In this document: piece by piece, positions 29,162 to 36,594 of the stretch | How positions within the stretch are numbered: position 1 is the first letter of the stretch | How the letters are laid out: each line of letters starts with the position of its first letter | Origin: Aminobacter niigataensis | Lineage (GTDB): Bacteria > Pseudomonadota > Alphaproteobacteria > Rhizobiales > Rhizobiaceae | DNA: 64,000 nt | Direction of reading: 5' to 3' | NCBI RefSeq assembly: GCF_014200015.1 | Contig: NZ_JACHOT010000001.1 | Span: 434,001-498,000, forward strand | The notes under the pieces: generated by a model | What the model was told of the DNA's origin: nothing | Seen by the model: the letters and a program-made list of their open reading frames with translations, nothing else | Database searches by the model: none | Program-made: the position numbers and the translations under genes

Positions 29162-29209
29162 TAAATGTATTACGTTTAATGGGCGAGGTCAAGAACTAAG
29201 CGTATTACG
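29161..29209 (-). promoter_or_regulatory. Probable brnTA operator with paired GTATTACG boxes
   Basis: The octamer GTATTACG occurs at 29167-29174 and again at 29202-29209, exactly 35 bp apart. The first sits in a near-palindrome TTAAATGTATTACGTTTAA (29161-29179) touching the brnT start codon and the second in the 9-bp palindrome CGTATTACG. Tandem palindromes over the toxin-antitoxin promoter are what an RHH autorepressor would bind. Assignment to BrnA is inference from position. Confidence 0.55.
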
Positions 29210-29245
29210 AAAATTGTAACTGGCAAAGGGCCGCAACAACTGCAG

Positions 29246-29482
29246 CTAGTGACCGGACCGCTGGGCCGCGCCAAGCTTCGCCTGTTCCAGGACGAACAGC
29301 CTGAGTGCGGAGGACAGGTTTGCCTCGCGCGGGCGCTGGGCGTCGACTTCGGCAACGAGGGCGGCAAGGGGCATGCCGCGCGTGGCCGAGATGGCGACAA
29401 GGTCGTCGTAGAAGGGTTTTTCCAGCGAATAGCTGGTGCGGTGACCGCGAATCGTCACCGAGCGTTTTTCGACAAGGCTCAC
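29246..29482 (-). CDS. Ribbon-helix-helix domain protein
   Basis: A 78-residue RHH-type protein (PF13467-like) with a basic strand EKRSVTIRGHRTSYSLEKPF and helices around LAALVAEVDAQ and ANLSSALRLFVLEQ. Likely a small DNA-binding regulator, but the family function is unknown. Its ATG overlaps the stop of the DUF4169 gene by four bases. The pair is conserved beside the SspB adaptor in rhizobia. Confidence 0.85.
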   Translation of the reverse strand: MSLVEKRSVTIRGHRTSYSLEKPFYDDLVAISATRGMPLAALVAEVDAQRPREANLSSALRLFVLEQAKLGAAQRSGH

Positions 29483-29676
29483 TGGCCGGATTTTTCCGGG
29501 TCGCTGTCGCGGCGATGGCCGTCGACGAATTTCTCGGCGCGATCGGCGGTCAGCCGGTCCCGTGCCTTTTCCGCCTTGGTGCGGCCGTGCAACGCGCGGT
29601 TCTGGTCGGCGACGGTCTCGCGCTCGGTCCGCGCCTTGTGCTTCCTGAACTGGCGGAGATTGACGACGTCGGCCAT
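29479..29676 (-). CDS. DUF4169 small protein
   Basis: A 65-residue, very basic and acidic protein starting MADVVNLRQFRKHKARTERE, the DUF4169 pattern, with no Cys and no hydrophobic stretch. Function unknown; probably helical. It sits 18 bases after the SspB gene and overlaps the RHH gene, so the three form one operon. Confidence 0.85.
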   Translation of the reverse strand: MADVVNLRQFRKHKARTERETVADQNRALHGRTKAEKARDRLTADRAEKFVDGHRRDSDPEKSGQ

Positions 29677-29694
29677 GGACGACCTCGTCCTGTT

Positions 29695-30234
29695 TTACTT
29701 CTTGCGGAAAGCGTCGAGCGAGACGACGTCGGCGCCCTTGCCGTGGGCCGGCTCTTCCGGTGGTTCCTTCTCGGCCGCTCCGGCCTTTTTCTTCGGCGCA
29801 GCCTTGCGCTCGGCTGGCTTTACCACCGCGATCGGCTCCGGCTTGGCCGCATCTTCTTCAGGCGCGGCCGCGGGCTCGGCCTTGACCTCGAACTCGAGCT
29901 CGAAATTGACCGAGGGATCGTAGAAGCCGCGCACGGCGGAGAAGGGGATCTCGAGCTTTTCAGGCACATCCGAGAAGGACAGACCAACTTCGAAGCCGGT
30001 ATCGGTGACCTTCAGGTCCCAATACTGGAACTGGATGACGATGGTCATCTGCTCGGGATAACGCTCGTGCAGACGGCTGGAGATGCGCACGCCCGGCGCG
30101 CCGGTCATGAAGGTGATGAAGAAATGGTGGTTGCCCGGCAGGCCTGTGCGCGCGACTTCCGCCAGGACCTTGCGCATGACGCCGCGCAGTGCCTCCTGGG
30201 CGAGAATGTCGTAGCGGATCTGGTCTTCGGCCAT
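29695..30234 (-). CDS. sspB: SspB-type ClpXP adaptor
   Basis: Alphaproteobacterial SspB (formerly DUF1321), which delivers ssrA-tagged proteins to the ClpXP protease. Core: DQIRYDILAQEALRGVMRKV, then HHFFITFMTGAPGVRISSRL and TIVIQFQYWDLKV, the ssrA-tag groove. A flexible Ala/Pro/Lys-rich linker leads to the C-terminal tail ADVVSLDAFRKK, the ClpX-binding module. The start at 30234 is the family start; the frame is open to 30279. It is notable that the tmRNA gene encoding its substrate tag lies only 4 kb away. Confidence 0.93.
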   Translation of the reverse strand: MAEDQIRYDILAQEALRGVMRKVLAEVARTGLPGNHHFFITFMTGAPGVRISSRLHERYPEQMTIVIQFQYWDLKVTDTGFEVGLSFSDVPEKLEIPFSAVRGFYDPSVNFELEFEVKAEPAAAPEEDAAKPEPIAVVKPAERKAAPKKKAGAAEKEPPEEPAHGKGADVVSLDAFRKK

Positions 30235-30324
30235 ATGTCGATGCGGGTCCGATTGAATCGTTCCCTTACCTGTAATCAAGCTTGAGCCCGGCGTAAACCG
30301 GATATAGCGCGGTATTGAAGATGA

Positions 30325-30984
30325 TCAGATTGCAGCCGGGCGAGGCTTGCCATATGCGCGCAGAAAGCAGCGCACGGCATTGGTTGCAGCCGTCCTGAGC
30401 TGCTCCTCCGAGAGGTTGTCGCCGAAGATCATCGCCATCTGCAGATCGGCATTGACGAGGGCCAGGAACTGGCGGGCGGCGACGTCGGGATCGTCGATTT
30501 CGAGCCACCCGGCATGTGCCAGGCGGGCAAAACGCGCGGCAAGGGCGGCCCAGGTCTTTGCCGGACCATCCTCGCGCCAACCGGCGAAAAGTGCTGGGTA
30601 ACGCTCGCCCTCCGTATGCAGGAGCTTGCGCAGGAACTTGCCGTCGCGATTGCAGATGCAATTCTGGTTGAGCCGTACCGCGAAGGCCACGAGGTCAGCT
30701 TCGAGATCGACCGGCTTGTCGGGGAAGGTGGCCAGTGTGTCGAAAACGCCGACATTGATCCGGTCAGTGATTTCTCGGACTACTGCGACCAGCAAATTCT
30801 CCTTATCACCGTGATGGTTGTAGACCGTCTGGCGCGAGACGCCGGCCTCGGCCGCGATGAGGTCGATATTGGCGCCGGCAAAGCCCTCGCGGCAAAAGAC
30901 GCAAGCGGCTGCATCGATGATGGAGAGGCGCTTGGCGCTGTGGCTGCGGGCGACCGCAATGTCAGGAGCGTTGGCAGGTGTCAT
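30325..30984 (-). CDS. TetR-family transcriptional repressor
   Basis: One-domain regulator of 219 residues. The N-terminal helix-turn-helix is AAEAGVSRQTVYNHHGDKEN, the standard TetR motif. The C-terminal ligand domain is of the TetR_C_7/AefR-like type and contains several Cys and Trp residues (NCICNRDGK). It is divergent from a Bcr/CflA-type efflux gene, so it is most likely that gene's repressor. The operator is proposed at 31014. Confidence 0.88.
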   Translation of the reverse strand: MTPANAPDIAVARSHSAKRLSIIDAAACVFCREGFAGANIDLIAAEAGVSRQTVYNHHGDKENLLVAVVREITDRINVGVFDTLATFPDKPVDLEADLVAFAVRLNQNCICNRDGKFLRKLLHTEGERYPALFAGWREDGPAKTWAALAARFARLAHAGWLEIDDPDVAARQFLALVNADLQMAMIFGDNLSEEQLRTAATNAVRCFLRAYGKPRPAAI

Positions 30985-31005
30985 GGAATTTTTATATACA
31001 GGTGA

Positions 31006-31034
31006 TTGACGATTTGGACAAGTGTGTCTAAAAA
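31006..31034 (+). promoter_or_regulatory. MFS promoter with TetR-type operator between -35 and -10
   Basis: A -35-like TTGACG at 31006-31011 is followed 17 bases later by an A/T-rich -10 region (TAAAAA at 31029). Between them lies the imperfect palindrome TTGGACAAGTGTGTCTAA (31014-31031), arms TTGGACA/TGTCTAA with one mismatch. This is the position and shape expected of a TetR operator repressing the efflux gene and possibly its own promoter on the other strand. Confidence 0.55.
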
Positions 31035-31153
31035 TATGTACTCGCTTCGAGATGACCGGTTCGGGAAGAGTCGGAATTTCGGATTGCGGAACGTCCTTGG
31101 ATTACACGTCGCCGTCTTCTCGCGGCGGAAACCAGATCCGAAAGAATCACGCC

Positions 31154-32362
31154 ATGACACCCCAATTCCTCCGCGTAGCGGTCGTGCTCGGCCTTTTGTC
31201 GGCCATCGGTCCGTTTGCAATCGACATGTACCTACCGGCGCTGCCGACGATCGGCGCCGACCTCAATGCCGGCACTGCCGCTGTGCAGATGAGCTTGCTC
31301 GTGTTCTTCCTCGCCATGGGCCTGGCCCAGATCGTTGTCGGGCCGATCTCCGACATGATCGGCCGCAAGGCGCCGCTCTATATCGGGCTGGTGCTGTTTG
31401 CCATCGGCGGTGTGGGGGCTGCACTCGCGCCCAATATCGAGTGGCTGATCGCCTTCCGCGTGGTCCAGGGCCTCGGCGCCTCGGCCGGCATGGTGGTGCC
31501 GCGCGCCATCGTACGTGACCTGCACACCGGCACTGAGGCGGCACGGCTGATGTCGCTGCTGATGCTGGTCTTTTCCGTGTCGCCGATTCTGGCGCCGCTG
31601 ACCGGTTCGTTGGTGATCGAGGGCTTTGGCTGGCGCGCCGTTTTCTGGGTCGTCACCGGTGCGGCGGTACTGGCCATCGTGCTCTTGTCGACCTCGCTCA
31701 AGGAAACGCGCCCTGCCGCGCATCGTGCCGAAAGCTCGGTGCGCAGCGCGCTGAGCGGCTATCGCTTCCTGCTCGGCGACCGCAACTTCCTTGGTCTGAC
31801 GTTCATCGGTGGCTTCGGCATTGCCAGCTTCTTCGTCTATCTCGCCAACTCGTCGTTCATCCTGATCGACCATTACGGCCTGTCGCCATCGGTCTACAGC
31901 GTGTTCTTCTCGATCAATGCGGTGGCCTTCATAGGCATGTCGCAACTGACGGGCTACCTGACCGAACGATTCGGGTTGCGGCGCGTGGTGCGGGTCGCGG
32001 TGGTCGGTTATGCGACGATGATGGTGGTGCTGCTTGCCGTATTCGCCTCGGGCGTCGACCGGCTTGATGTCCTGGCTGCCCTGCTGTTCGTCGGCTACGG
32101 CTTCCTTGGCCTGGTCATCCCGACGACCTCGGTGCTGGCGATGGAAGAGCATGGCGAAATTGCCGGGACTGCGTCCGCCCTGATGGGGACGTTGCATTTT
32201 GCCACCGGCGCGGTCGCCATGGCGGTGGCGGGCCTGTTCTTCGACGGCACGCCCCTGCCAATGGTGGTGGGTATCACCATGTCGGCGGTCATCGCCTTCG
32301 CGCTCGCCCAACTGACGCTCGGCCGCAGCCGCGACGTGGCGGTGGAAGCGCCGGCCGAATGA
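31154..32362 (+). CDS. Bcr/CflA-family multidrug efflux MFS transporter
   Basis: Twelve-helix drug/proton antiporter of the DHA1 family, 402 residues. The opening LRVAVVLGLLSAIGPFAIDM and the motif GPISDMIGRKAPLYIG (motif A) and FRVVQGLGASAGMVVPRAIV (motif C region) are characteristic of Bcr/CflA. The start at 31154 begins just before helix 1; the frame is open to 31022 but that stretch overlaps the operator. Regulated by the divergent TetR gene by inference. Confidence 0.92.
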   Translation: MTPQFLRVAVVLGLLSAIGPFAIDMYLPALPTIGADLNAGTAAVQMSLLVFFLAMGLAQIVVGPISDMIGRKAPLYIGLVLFAIGGVGAALAPNIEWLIAFRVVQGLGASAGMVVPRAIVRDLHTGTEAARLMSLLMLVFSVSPILAPLTGSLVIEGFGWRAVFWVVTGAAVLAIVLLSTSLKETRPAAHRAESSVRSALSGYRFLLGDRNFLGLTFIGGFGIASFFVYLANSSFILIDHYGLSPSVYSVFFSINAVAFIGMSQLTGYLTERFGLRRVVRVAVVGYATMMVVLLAVFASGVDRLDVLAALLFVGYGFLGLVIPTTSVLAMEEHGEIAGTASALMGTLHFATGAVAMAVAGLFFDGTPLPMVVGITMSAVIAFALAQLTLGRSRDVAVEAPAE

Positions 32363-32368
32363 ATTAGG

Positions 32369-32396
32369 TGGGGCCGGCGATTGTCGTCCGGCCCCA
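32369..32396 (+). terminator. Terminator-like hairpin after the MFS gene
   Basis: A perfect 9-bp stem (TGGGGCCGG with CCGGCCCCA) around a 10-base loop begins 7 bases after the stop codon. No clear T run follows, so it may be an intrinsic terminator of the weak type or a 3' stabilising hairpin. Confidence 0.5.
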
Positions 32397-32557
32397 TAGT
32401 TGTCAGTGCCGATGGCCTTACGATGACTTCGGGAGCGAGCCGAAATGTCGCGGCCATCTTCGTGCAGCCTTGATATCGTCTTATTTACCTATGAGCCGGT
32501 AAGTCACCGCCAAGACCACCGGAAGTAGAGCGACGACGCCCGAGGCCATCGAAAATC

Positions 32558-33700
32558 TTGAAATTCATTCCCTCCGCTTTGCTGCTGTTGTTCGCAGCAA
32601 CGTTCTTGTGCGTGTGGTTGCTTGAGCGCCGCCGGCGGCATCTGCTGTTTTTCTCGCTTGCATTTGCGGCTGTCGGCAGCGCCACCATCGTGCAGTTCGC
32701 CTTGTGGCCCCCTGATATCGGCTACAACACGATCGTTTCCGCCATGCTCTATGCCGCAGGGCCGCTGCTGTTGGTCGAAGGTGTGCTCGCGCGCTCACGC
32801 AGGTCGATGCCACTGGGACTGCACGCGGCCTGGTTCGCGGCCATTGTCGGCCTGCTGTGCTATTTCTACTACGTCGACAACAACCTCCAGGTCCGCGTCT
32901 ATGTGCTCAATATCGGCATGGGCTGTATCATCTTGAGCGGTGCGTGGAAGCTGCGGGACCTTGTGCGCGGCAACGTCATCGACCGCGCCATGGTCTGGCT
33001 CCTGCTTGGTCTTGGCCTGACCTTCTTCGTGCGCGTGCTGCTCGACGGCAGTTCGGTTCCGCCCGACGACGTCGACGCATTCTTCGAATCCGCATTCTGG
33101 ATCTGGGCGCAGTTCAGTATGTCCCTGCTTGGCGCTACCCTGGGACTTGGGCTGCTGGTCGTCGCCTGTGCCGACATCGTTCTGGGGCTGAAGGCAGAGC
33201 GCGACACCGATCCGCTTACCGGATTGCTGAACCGCCGCGGCCTGCAGGGACGGGAGGCGCGCCTGCTGTCTGTCGCCCGGGGCAAGCCGCTTGGCATCGT
33301 TGCCTGCGACATCGATTGCTTCAAGACGATCAACGATCGATTCGGCCATGCCGCTGGCGACGTGGTGCTGGCGACATTCGCCGGGATCATGAGGAAGAAA
33401 CTGCGGGCCGGCGACATAGCTGCGCGGACGGGCGGCGAAGAATTCATCATGGTGCTGAATTGTCCCCTGGACCAGGCATACAGCCTGACCGAGAAGTTGC
33501 GCCGCGAGATCGCAAGCGCCCATTTTGCCGGGCTGCCTACGGATTTTGCCGTGACCTGCAGCTTCGGCATCGCCGAGTTTCATCCCGGCGAAGGGCTATG
33601 GGATGCGATCGGCCGCGCCGACAAGATCCTCTATGCCGCCAAGCGCGCCGGCCGCAACCGGACATTCGCGGAGGGGTTGCAATTGCCGAGCGCGGCGTAA
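32558..33700 (+). CDS. Membrane-bound diguanylate cyclase
   Basis: Makes the second messenger cyclic di-GMP. Residues 1-205 contain six or seven membrane helices forming a sensor of unknown ligand. The GGDEF domain starts at DTDPLTGLLNRRG; the active-site loop is GGEEF at residues 292-296, and an inhibitory I-site RAGD stands exactly five residues before it, so the enzyme is probably active and product-inhibited. The only plausible start is a TTG at 32558 with a weak CGAGG 12 bases upstream. 380 residues. Convergent with the next gene, only 6 bases apart. Confidence 0.87.
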   Translation: MKFIPSALLLLFAATFLCVWLLERRRRHLLFFSLAFAAVGSATIVQFALWPPDIGYNTIVSAMLYAAGPLLLVEGVLARSRRSMPLGLHAAWFAAIVGLLCYFYYVDNNLQVRVYVLNIGMGCIILSGAWKLRDLVRGNVIDRAMVWLLLGLGLTFFVRVLLDGSSVPPDDVDAFFESAFWIWAQFSMSLLGATLGLGLLVVACADIVLGLKAERDTDPLTGLLNRRGLQGREARLLSVARGKPLGIVACDIDCFKTINDRFGHAAGDVVLATFAGIMRKKLRAGDIAARTGGEEFIMVLNCPLDQAYSLTEKLRREIASAHFAGLPTDFAVTCSFGIAEFHPGEGLWDAIGRADKILYAAKRAGRNRTFAEGLQLPSAA

Positions 33701-33706
33701 GCCGGT

Positions 33707-34261
33707 TCAGGGTAGGCGCGAGCGTTCCCGGACGAAGGCCAGCCGTTCCTCAACCGGTGCCCTCGGCACCTCGACGAGATCATAGCCGCAAGCCGTATAG
33801 CTTGCGACCATCGCGGCATGGGTGCGCCGGGCCTCGTCCTCATCCTGCTTGCGCTCGCTGTCCTGGGTGAATATTTCGGGCCAGTGCGGCAGGATGAAAA
33901 CGCGGCTGTTGTAGCGGAACTTCTGTGCCGCGCTCTCGAAGTGTGGCGGCACCGGCAGGCCGACGAGGCTGGCATAGCCAATGACGTCAGGCACGCCGCG
34001 GTCGAACCAGATCGGCCCGGATGCGGCCATGGCGATGGCGTGCGAACGCATTTCCCATGACAACATGAGTTCGGCAAAGAGCGAGGTATCGTGCCAGGGA
34101 AGGGCGGTTCCGCCGATCGCGGCCTGATCCCTGATGATGCCGCGGCCCGCCTCGACCGATGTGGCATGGCCGGCCTCGGCGAGTGCTGAAATCAGCGTGG
34201 TCTTGCCTGAGCCCGGGCCGCCGGTGAGCACGAAGAAACGATCGGAATTTGGGGTTGTCAT
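33707..34261 (-). CDS. Small P-loop NTPase (AAA_28 type)
   Basis: An ATPase/kinase-like protein of about 184 residues. Walker A is LTGGPGSGKTTLI near residues 12-24, and FDRGVPDVIGY in the middle is the second acidic motif. The pattern matches the AAA_28 family, whose substrates are unknown. The ATG at 34261 has GGAG nine bases upstream; the open frame extends to 34297. It lies downstream of the tmRNA gene on the same strand. Confidence 0.82.
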   Translation of the reverse strand: MTTPNSDRFFVLTGGPGSGKTTLISALAEAGHATSVEAGRGIIRDQAAIGGTALPWHDTSLFAELMLSWEMRSHAIAMAASGPIWFDRGVPDVIGYASLVGLPVPPHFESAAQKFRYNSRVFILPHWPEIFTQDSERKQDEDEARRTHAAMVASYTACGYDLVEVPRAPVEERLAFVRERSRLP

Positions 34262-34472
34262 TGAAAGGTCTCCGGACAAGCGGGACCGGCCATGCACAGG
34301 CAGGCTGACATTGCGGGATCAACCACGCAACGCCGAAATCAGCCAAGGCCGGCAGCTCATGTTTGGGGAAAGCAGATTTGGGGAGATAAGTGGAGGTTTC
34401 TGTTGCCAGGTACCTCCGAACCCCGCCTAGAAGTGCGAACCTCTAGGGCTTAATTTGAAGCTATCGCACAGC

Positions 34473-34511
34473 TTACGCTGCGAGACGTGCTTCCGCATAG
34501 TTGTCGTTTGC
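34473..34511 (-). other. tmRNA tag reading frame (peptide ANDNYAEARLAA)
   Basis: Reading from the GCA resume codon at 34511, the frame gives 12 codons, ANDNYAEARLAA, then TAA at 34473-34475. The AND start and the small C-terminal residues LAA are the degradation signal recognised by ClpXP with SspB. The SspB gene is 4 kb to the left. Confidence 0.95.
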
Positions 34512-34598
34512 AACTACAAGTTTAGCCCGATAACGGTGGTACAATGCCGAGCAAAAGTCCGATCTTTACACCCTCGTCGATCCTATTTCGCCCCCAGC

Positions 34599-34629
34599 AA
34601 AAGCCGTCGCTCACTGCGCGGCGGCTTTT
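34599..34629 (-). other. Linker hairpin of the pre-tmRNA
   Basis: AAAAGCCGTCGC and GCGGCGGCTTTT pair over 12 bp (one G-T wobble) around a 7-base loop. It lies exactly between the encoded CCA end of the acceptor piece and the 5' end of the coding piece, so it is the segment removed when the precursor is cut in two. It resembles a terminator but is internal to the gene. Confidence 0.75.
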
Positions 34630-34927
34630 GGTGGAGGCGCCGGGTACCGCCCCCGGGTCCGAATGGCTTATTACATCGGCAGTTTATCGCCATAGTCAGT
34701 CAAGCTGACGGATCGAATATAGGGAGGCTCGGCGAAAAAGGAAAGGTCGAACGGCAAGTCGAGCGGGCCATATGCAACAGTTTTATCAGACCACGCGAAG
34801 ACGCAGGGTTGACTCGCGCGTTGCGCGAACCGAAGCTTCCGGCGCTGGGGGGCCTGCGTTGCGTTTACCGGTCAAGGCCGGCCTTTCCCACGGCAAATGA
34901 GCCAATTCGTCGATGAGGGGAATCCAA

Positions 34928-35239
34928 ATGGCCGACTATCTTGCAGACGTGAAGAAATACGATGCCGGCGCCAAGGAAGAGGTGGTGAGCAAGATCGTCA
35001 AGCACCTGGGCATCGCGCTCCGGAACCGCGATTCCTCGCTGGTCTCGTGCACCGATCCCAAGGAACTCGACAGGGTCAAGGCCGGCTGGATCGCCAAGAA
35101 GCTCGGCGTCGAGGACGCCAAGAAGGCTGACGGCGCGATCGAGAAGGTCTGCAAGGCGATGTCGGCCGACAACACCAAGAATCGCGTCACCTTCTACTAT
35201 CTGGTCGCCAAGGAACTCGGAAAGCTCGGCGCGCTCTAA
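34928..35239 (+). CDS. DUF2853 family protein
   Basis: A 103-residue soluble protein starting MADYLADVKKYDAGAKEEVV, with the conserved stretches SLVSCTDPKELDRVKAGWIA and KNRVTFYYLVAKELGKL. These match DUF2853, a helical family of unknown function common in alphaproteobacteria. GAGGGG lies seven bases before the ATG at 34928. It is transcribed away from the tmRNA gene; about 200 bases separate them, presumably holding both promoters. Confidence 0.87.
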   Translation: MADYLADVKKYDAGAKEEVVSKIVKHLGIALRNRDSSLVSCTDPKELDRVKAGWIAKKLGVEDAKKADGAIEKVCKAMSADNTKNRVTFYYLVAKELGKLGAL

Positions 35240-35563
35240 GCCGCGCTGCTTCCAGTTCGGTTATTTCCTGCGCCGGGCCTCGCAGTCCGGCGTCGGTTGT
35301 TTGACGCGTGCCGGCGACAGCATCCTTGCGCAGGAGGGGCTGCGCCCCAAATCGAGTGTTCGTTGCCTCAGGCCGGGCAGGTCCGCTATGATCGGACATT
35401 CTCCGAATCGAGCCGACCGATGCGCCCTAGTCCAGACTTTCCCGAACATAGCGCCGCGGACGGTTGTCAGTAGTTCTGCCCACAAGGCTTGTGGCTTTTC
35501 GCCGAATGCCTTAGCCGCTTCTAGCCCGAGCACGCGGGCCTAACTCCGCCCAAAGGAGCGAAC
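35240..35563. other. 324-bp intergenic gap before thyA
   Basis: No convincing gene, RNA or repeat was seen here. Short open frames lack ribosome sites and coding character. The only clear element is AAGGAG at 35553-35558, five bases before the thyA TTG start. The gap probably holds the thyA promoter. Confidence 0.6.
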
Positions 35564-36460
35564 TTGCGCCACCCGGAATTCCAGTATCTCGACCTGATGT
35601 TCCACATCCTCGAAAAGGGGGACAAGCGGATCGACCGCACGGGCGTCGGCACCCTGTCGACGTTCGGCGCGATGCTGCGCTTTGACCTGTCGGATGGGAC
35701 GGTGCCGATCCTCACCACCAAGAAGGTCTACTGGAAGCTGGCGGTGAAGGAGATGCTCTGGTTCCTCACCGGGGAAACCAACATCCGGCCGCTGCTGCAG
35801 GAGAAAGTTCGCATCTGGACGGACTGGCCGCTGGCCAAATACCGCAAGGAGACAGGTGAGGACGTCTCCCAGCAGGAGTTCGAACGGCGGATCGTCGATG
35901 ACGAGGCGTTCGCCCTGCAATGGGGCGATCTCGGCCCGGTCTACGGCAAGCAGTGGCGCCGCTGGCAAGACGCCAACGGGGTCGAGCATGACCAGATCGC
36001 CAGTGTCATCGAGACACTGAAGACGAACCCGTCGAGCCGGCGAATGCTCTTCCACGGATGGAACGTGCCCGAGATCGGGCAGATGGCACTGCCGCCCTGC
36101 CACATGGTCTACCAGTTCCACGTCACCAGTGCCGGGCGGCTGAACATGCTGATTTTCCAGAGGTCCTGCGACCTGCTGCTCGGCGCCCCGTTCAATTGCA
36201 TCGGCGGAGCGGCGCTCCAGGCGATGGTCGCCCAACAGGTGGGGTTGGAACTCGGAGACCTGGTCTGGATGGGCGGCGACATTCACCTCTACCTCAACCA
36301 CTTCGAGCAGGCGCGAGAGCAAATGTCCAGGGAGCCGCGGCCGTTCCCGACCCTGCGGTTGCTGCGGAAGCCGGATAGCATCGATGGCTACAGGATCGAA
36401 GACTTCGAGGTGAGCGGTTACGATCCATACCCTCCGATCGCCGCGGACGTGGCCGTCTGA
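35564..36460 (+). CDS. thyA: Thymidylate synthase, long-insert type
   Basis: Makes dTMP from dUMP with methylene-tetrahydrofolate. Catalytic Cys is C179 in ALPPCHMVYQFHV; other hallmarks are DRTGVGTLSTFGAMLRFDL, WGDLGPVYGKQWRRW and QRSCDLLLGAPFN. At 298 residues it has an insert of about 35 residues (WPLAKYRKETGEDVSQQEFE and following) that the 264-residue E. coli/rhizobial-type enzyme lacks; such inserts are usual in Lactobacillus-like enzymes. It starts at TTG with AAGGAG five bases upstream. folA, its usual neighbour in rhizobia, is 6.6 kb away. This suggests replacement by a transferred copy. Confidence 0.95.
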   Translation: MRHPEFQYLDLMFHILEKGDKRIDRTGVGTLSTFGAMLRFDLSDGTVPILTTKKVYWKLAVKEMLWFLTGETNIRPLLQEKVRIWTDWPLAKYRKETGEDVSQQEFERRIVDDEAFALQWGDLGPVYGKQWRRWQDANGVEHDQIASVIETLKTNPSSRRMLFHGWNVPEIGQMALPPCHMVYQFHVTSAGRLNMLIFQRSCDLLLGAPFNCIGGAALQAMVAQQVGLELGDLVWMGGDIHLYLNHFEQAREQMSREPRPFPTLRLLRKPDSIDGYRIEDFEVSGYDPYPPIAADVAV

Positions 36461-36513
36461 CGGCAACCCCAAGGCTGGGCATGCGCGCCCGGCGACACGT
36501 CGCCTGAACAAAG

Positions 36514-36544
36514 AAGCCATGGATCGCGTGAGCGTCCATGGCTT
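36514..36544. terminator. Bidirectional terminator between thyA and the DUF1344 gene
   Basis: A 10-bp stem (AAGCCATGGA with TCCATGGCTT) extended by CGC/GCG inside the loop. It lies about 50 bases past the thyA stop and 50 bases past the DUF1344 stop on the other strand, with short T-rich flanks on both sides. Confidence 0.7.
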
Positions 36545-36594
36545 TGGTGGCGGCTTTGTCCGGCCGCCTGCGGCAGTCTGTTCCGAGATCCGAA

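Larger units (their letters stand above)
34385..34715 (-). ncRNA. ssrA: Two-piece (circularly permuted) tmRNA gene
   Basis: Transfer-messenger RNA, which rescues stalled ribosomes and tags their products. On the - strand the order is permuted. The acceptor piece comes first, ending CGCCTCCACCA with CCA encoded (3' end at 34629). A removable hairpin linker follows (34599-34629 region). The coding piece then begins GGGGGCGAAATAGGATCGAC at 34595. GGGGGCG pairs with CGCCTCC as a 7-bp acceptor stem containing the G3-U pair needed for alanine charging. The tag ORF is at 34473-34511. Outer boundaries are approximate: the left end is set just past a hairpin at 34392-34417, and the right end is a guess. 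This gene order is known from alphaproteobacteria. Confidence 0.93.

Noticed and set aside
34599-34629. Strong hairpin first read as a + strand terminator
   Set aside because: It lies between the two halves of the permuted tmRNA, and the gene read on the - strand explains it as the removed linker.
34455-34916. 153-residue + strand frame
   Set aside because: It lies across the tmRNA gene and reads the complement of a structured RNA; no domain or start signal.
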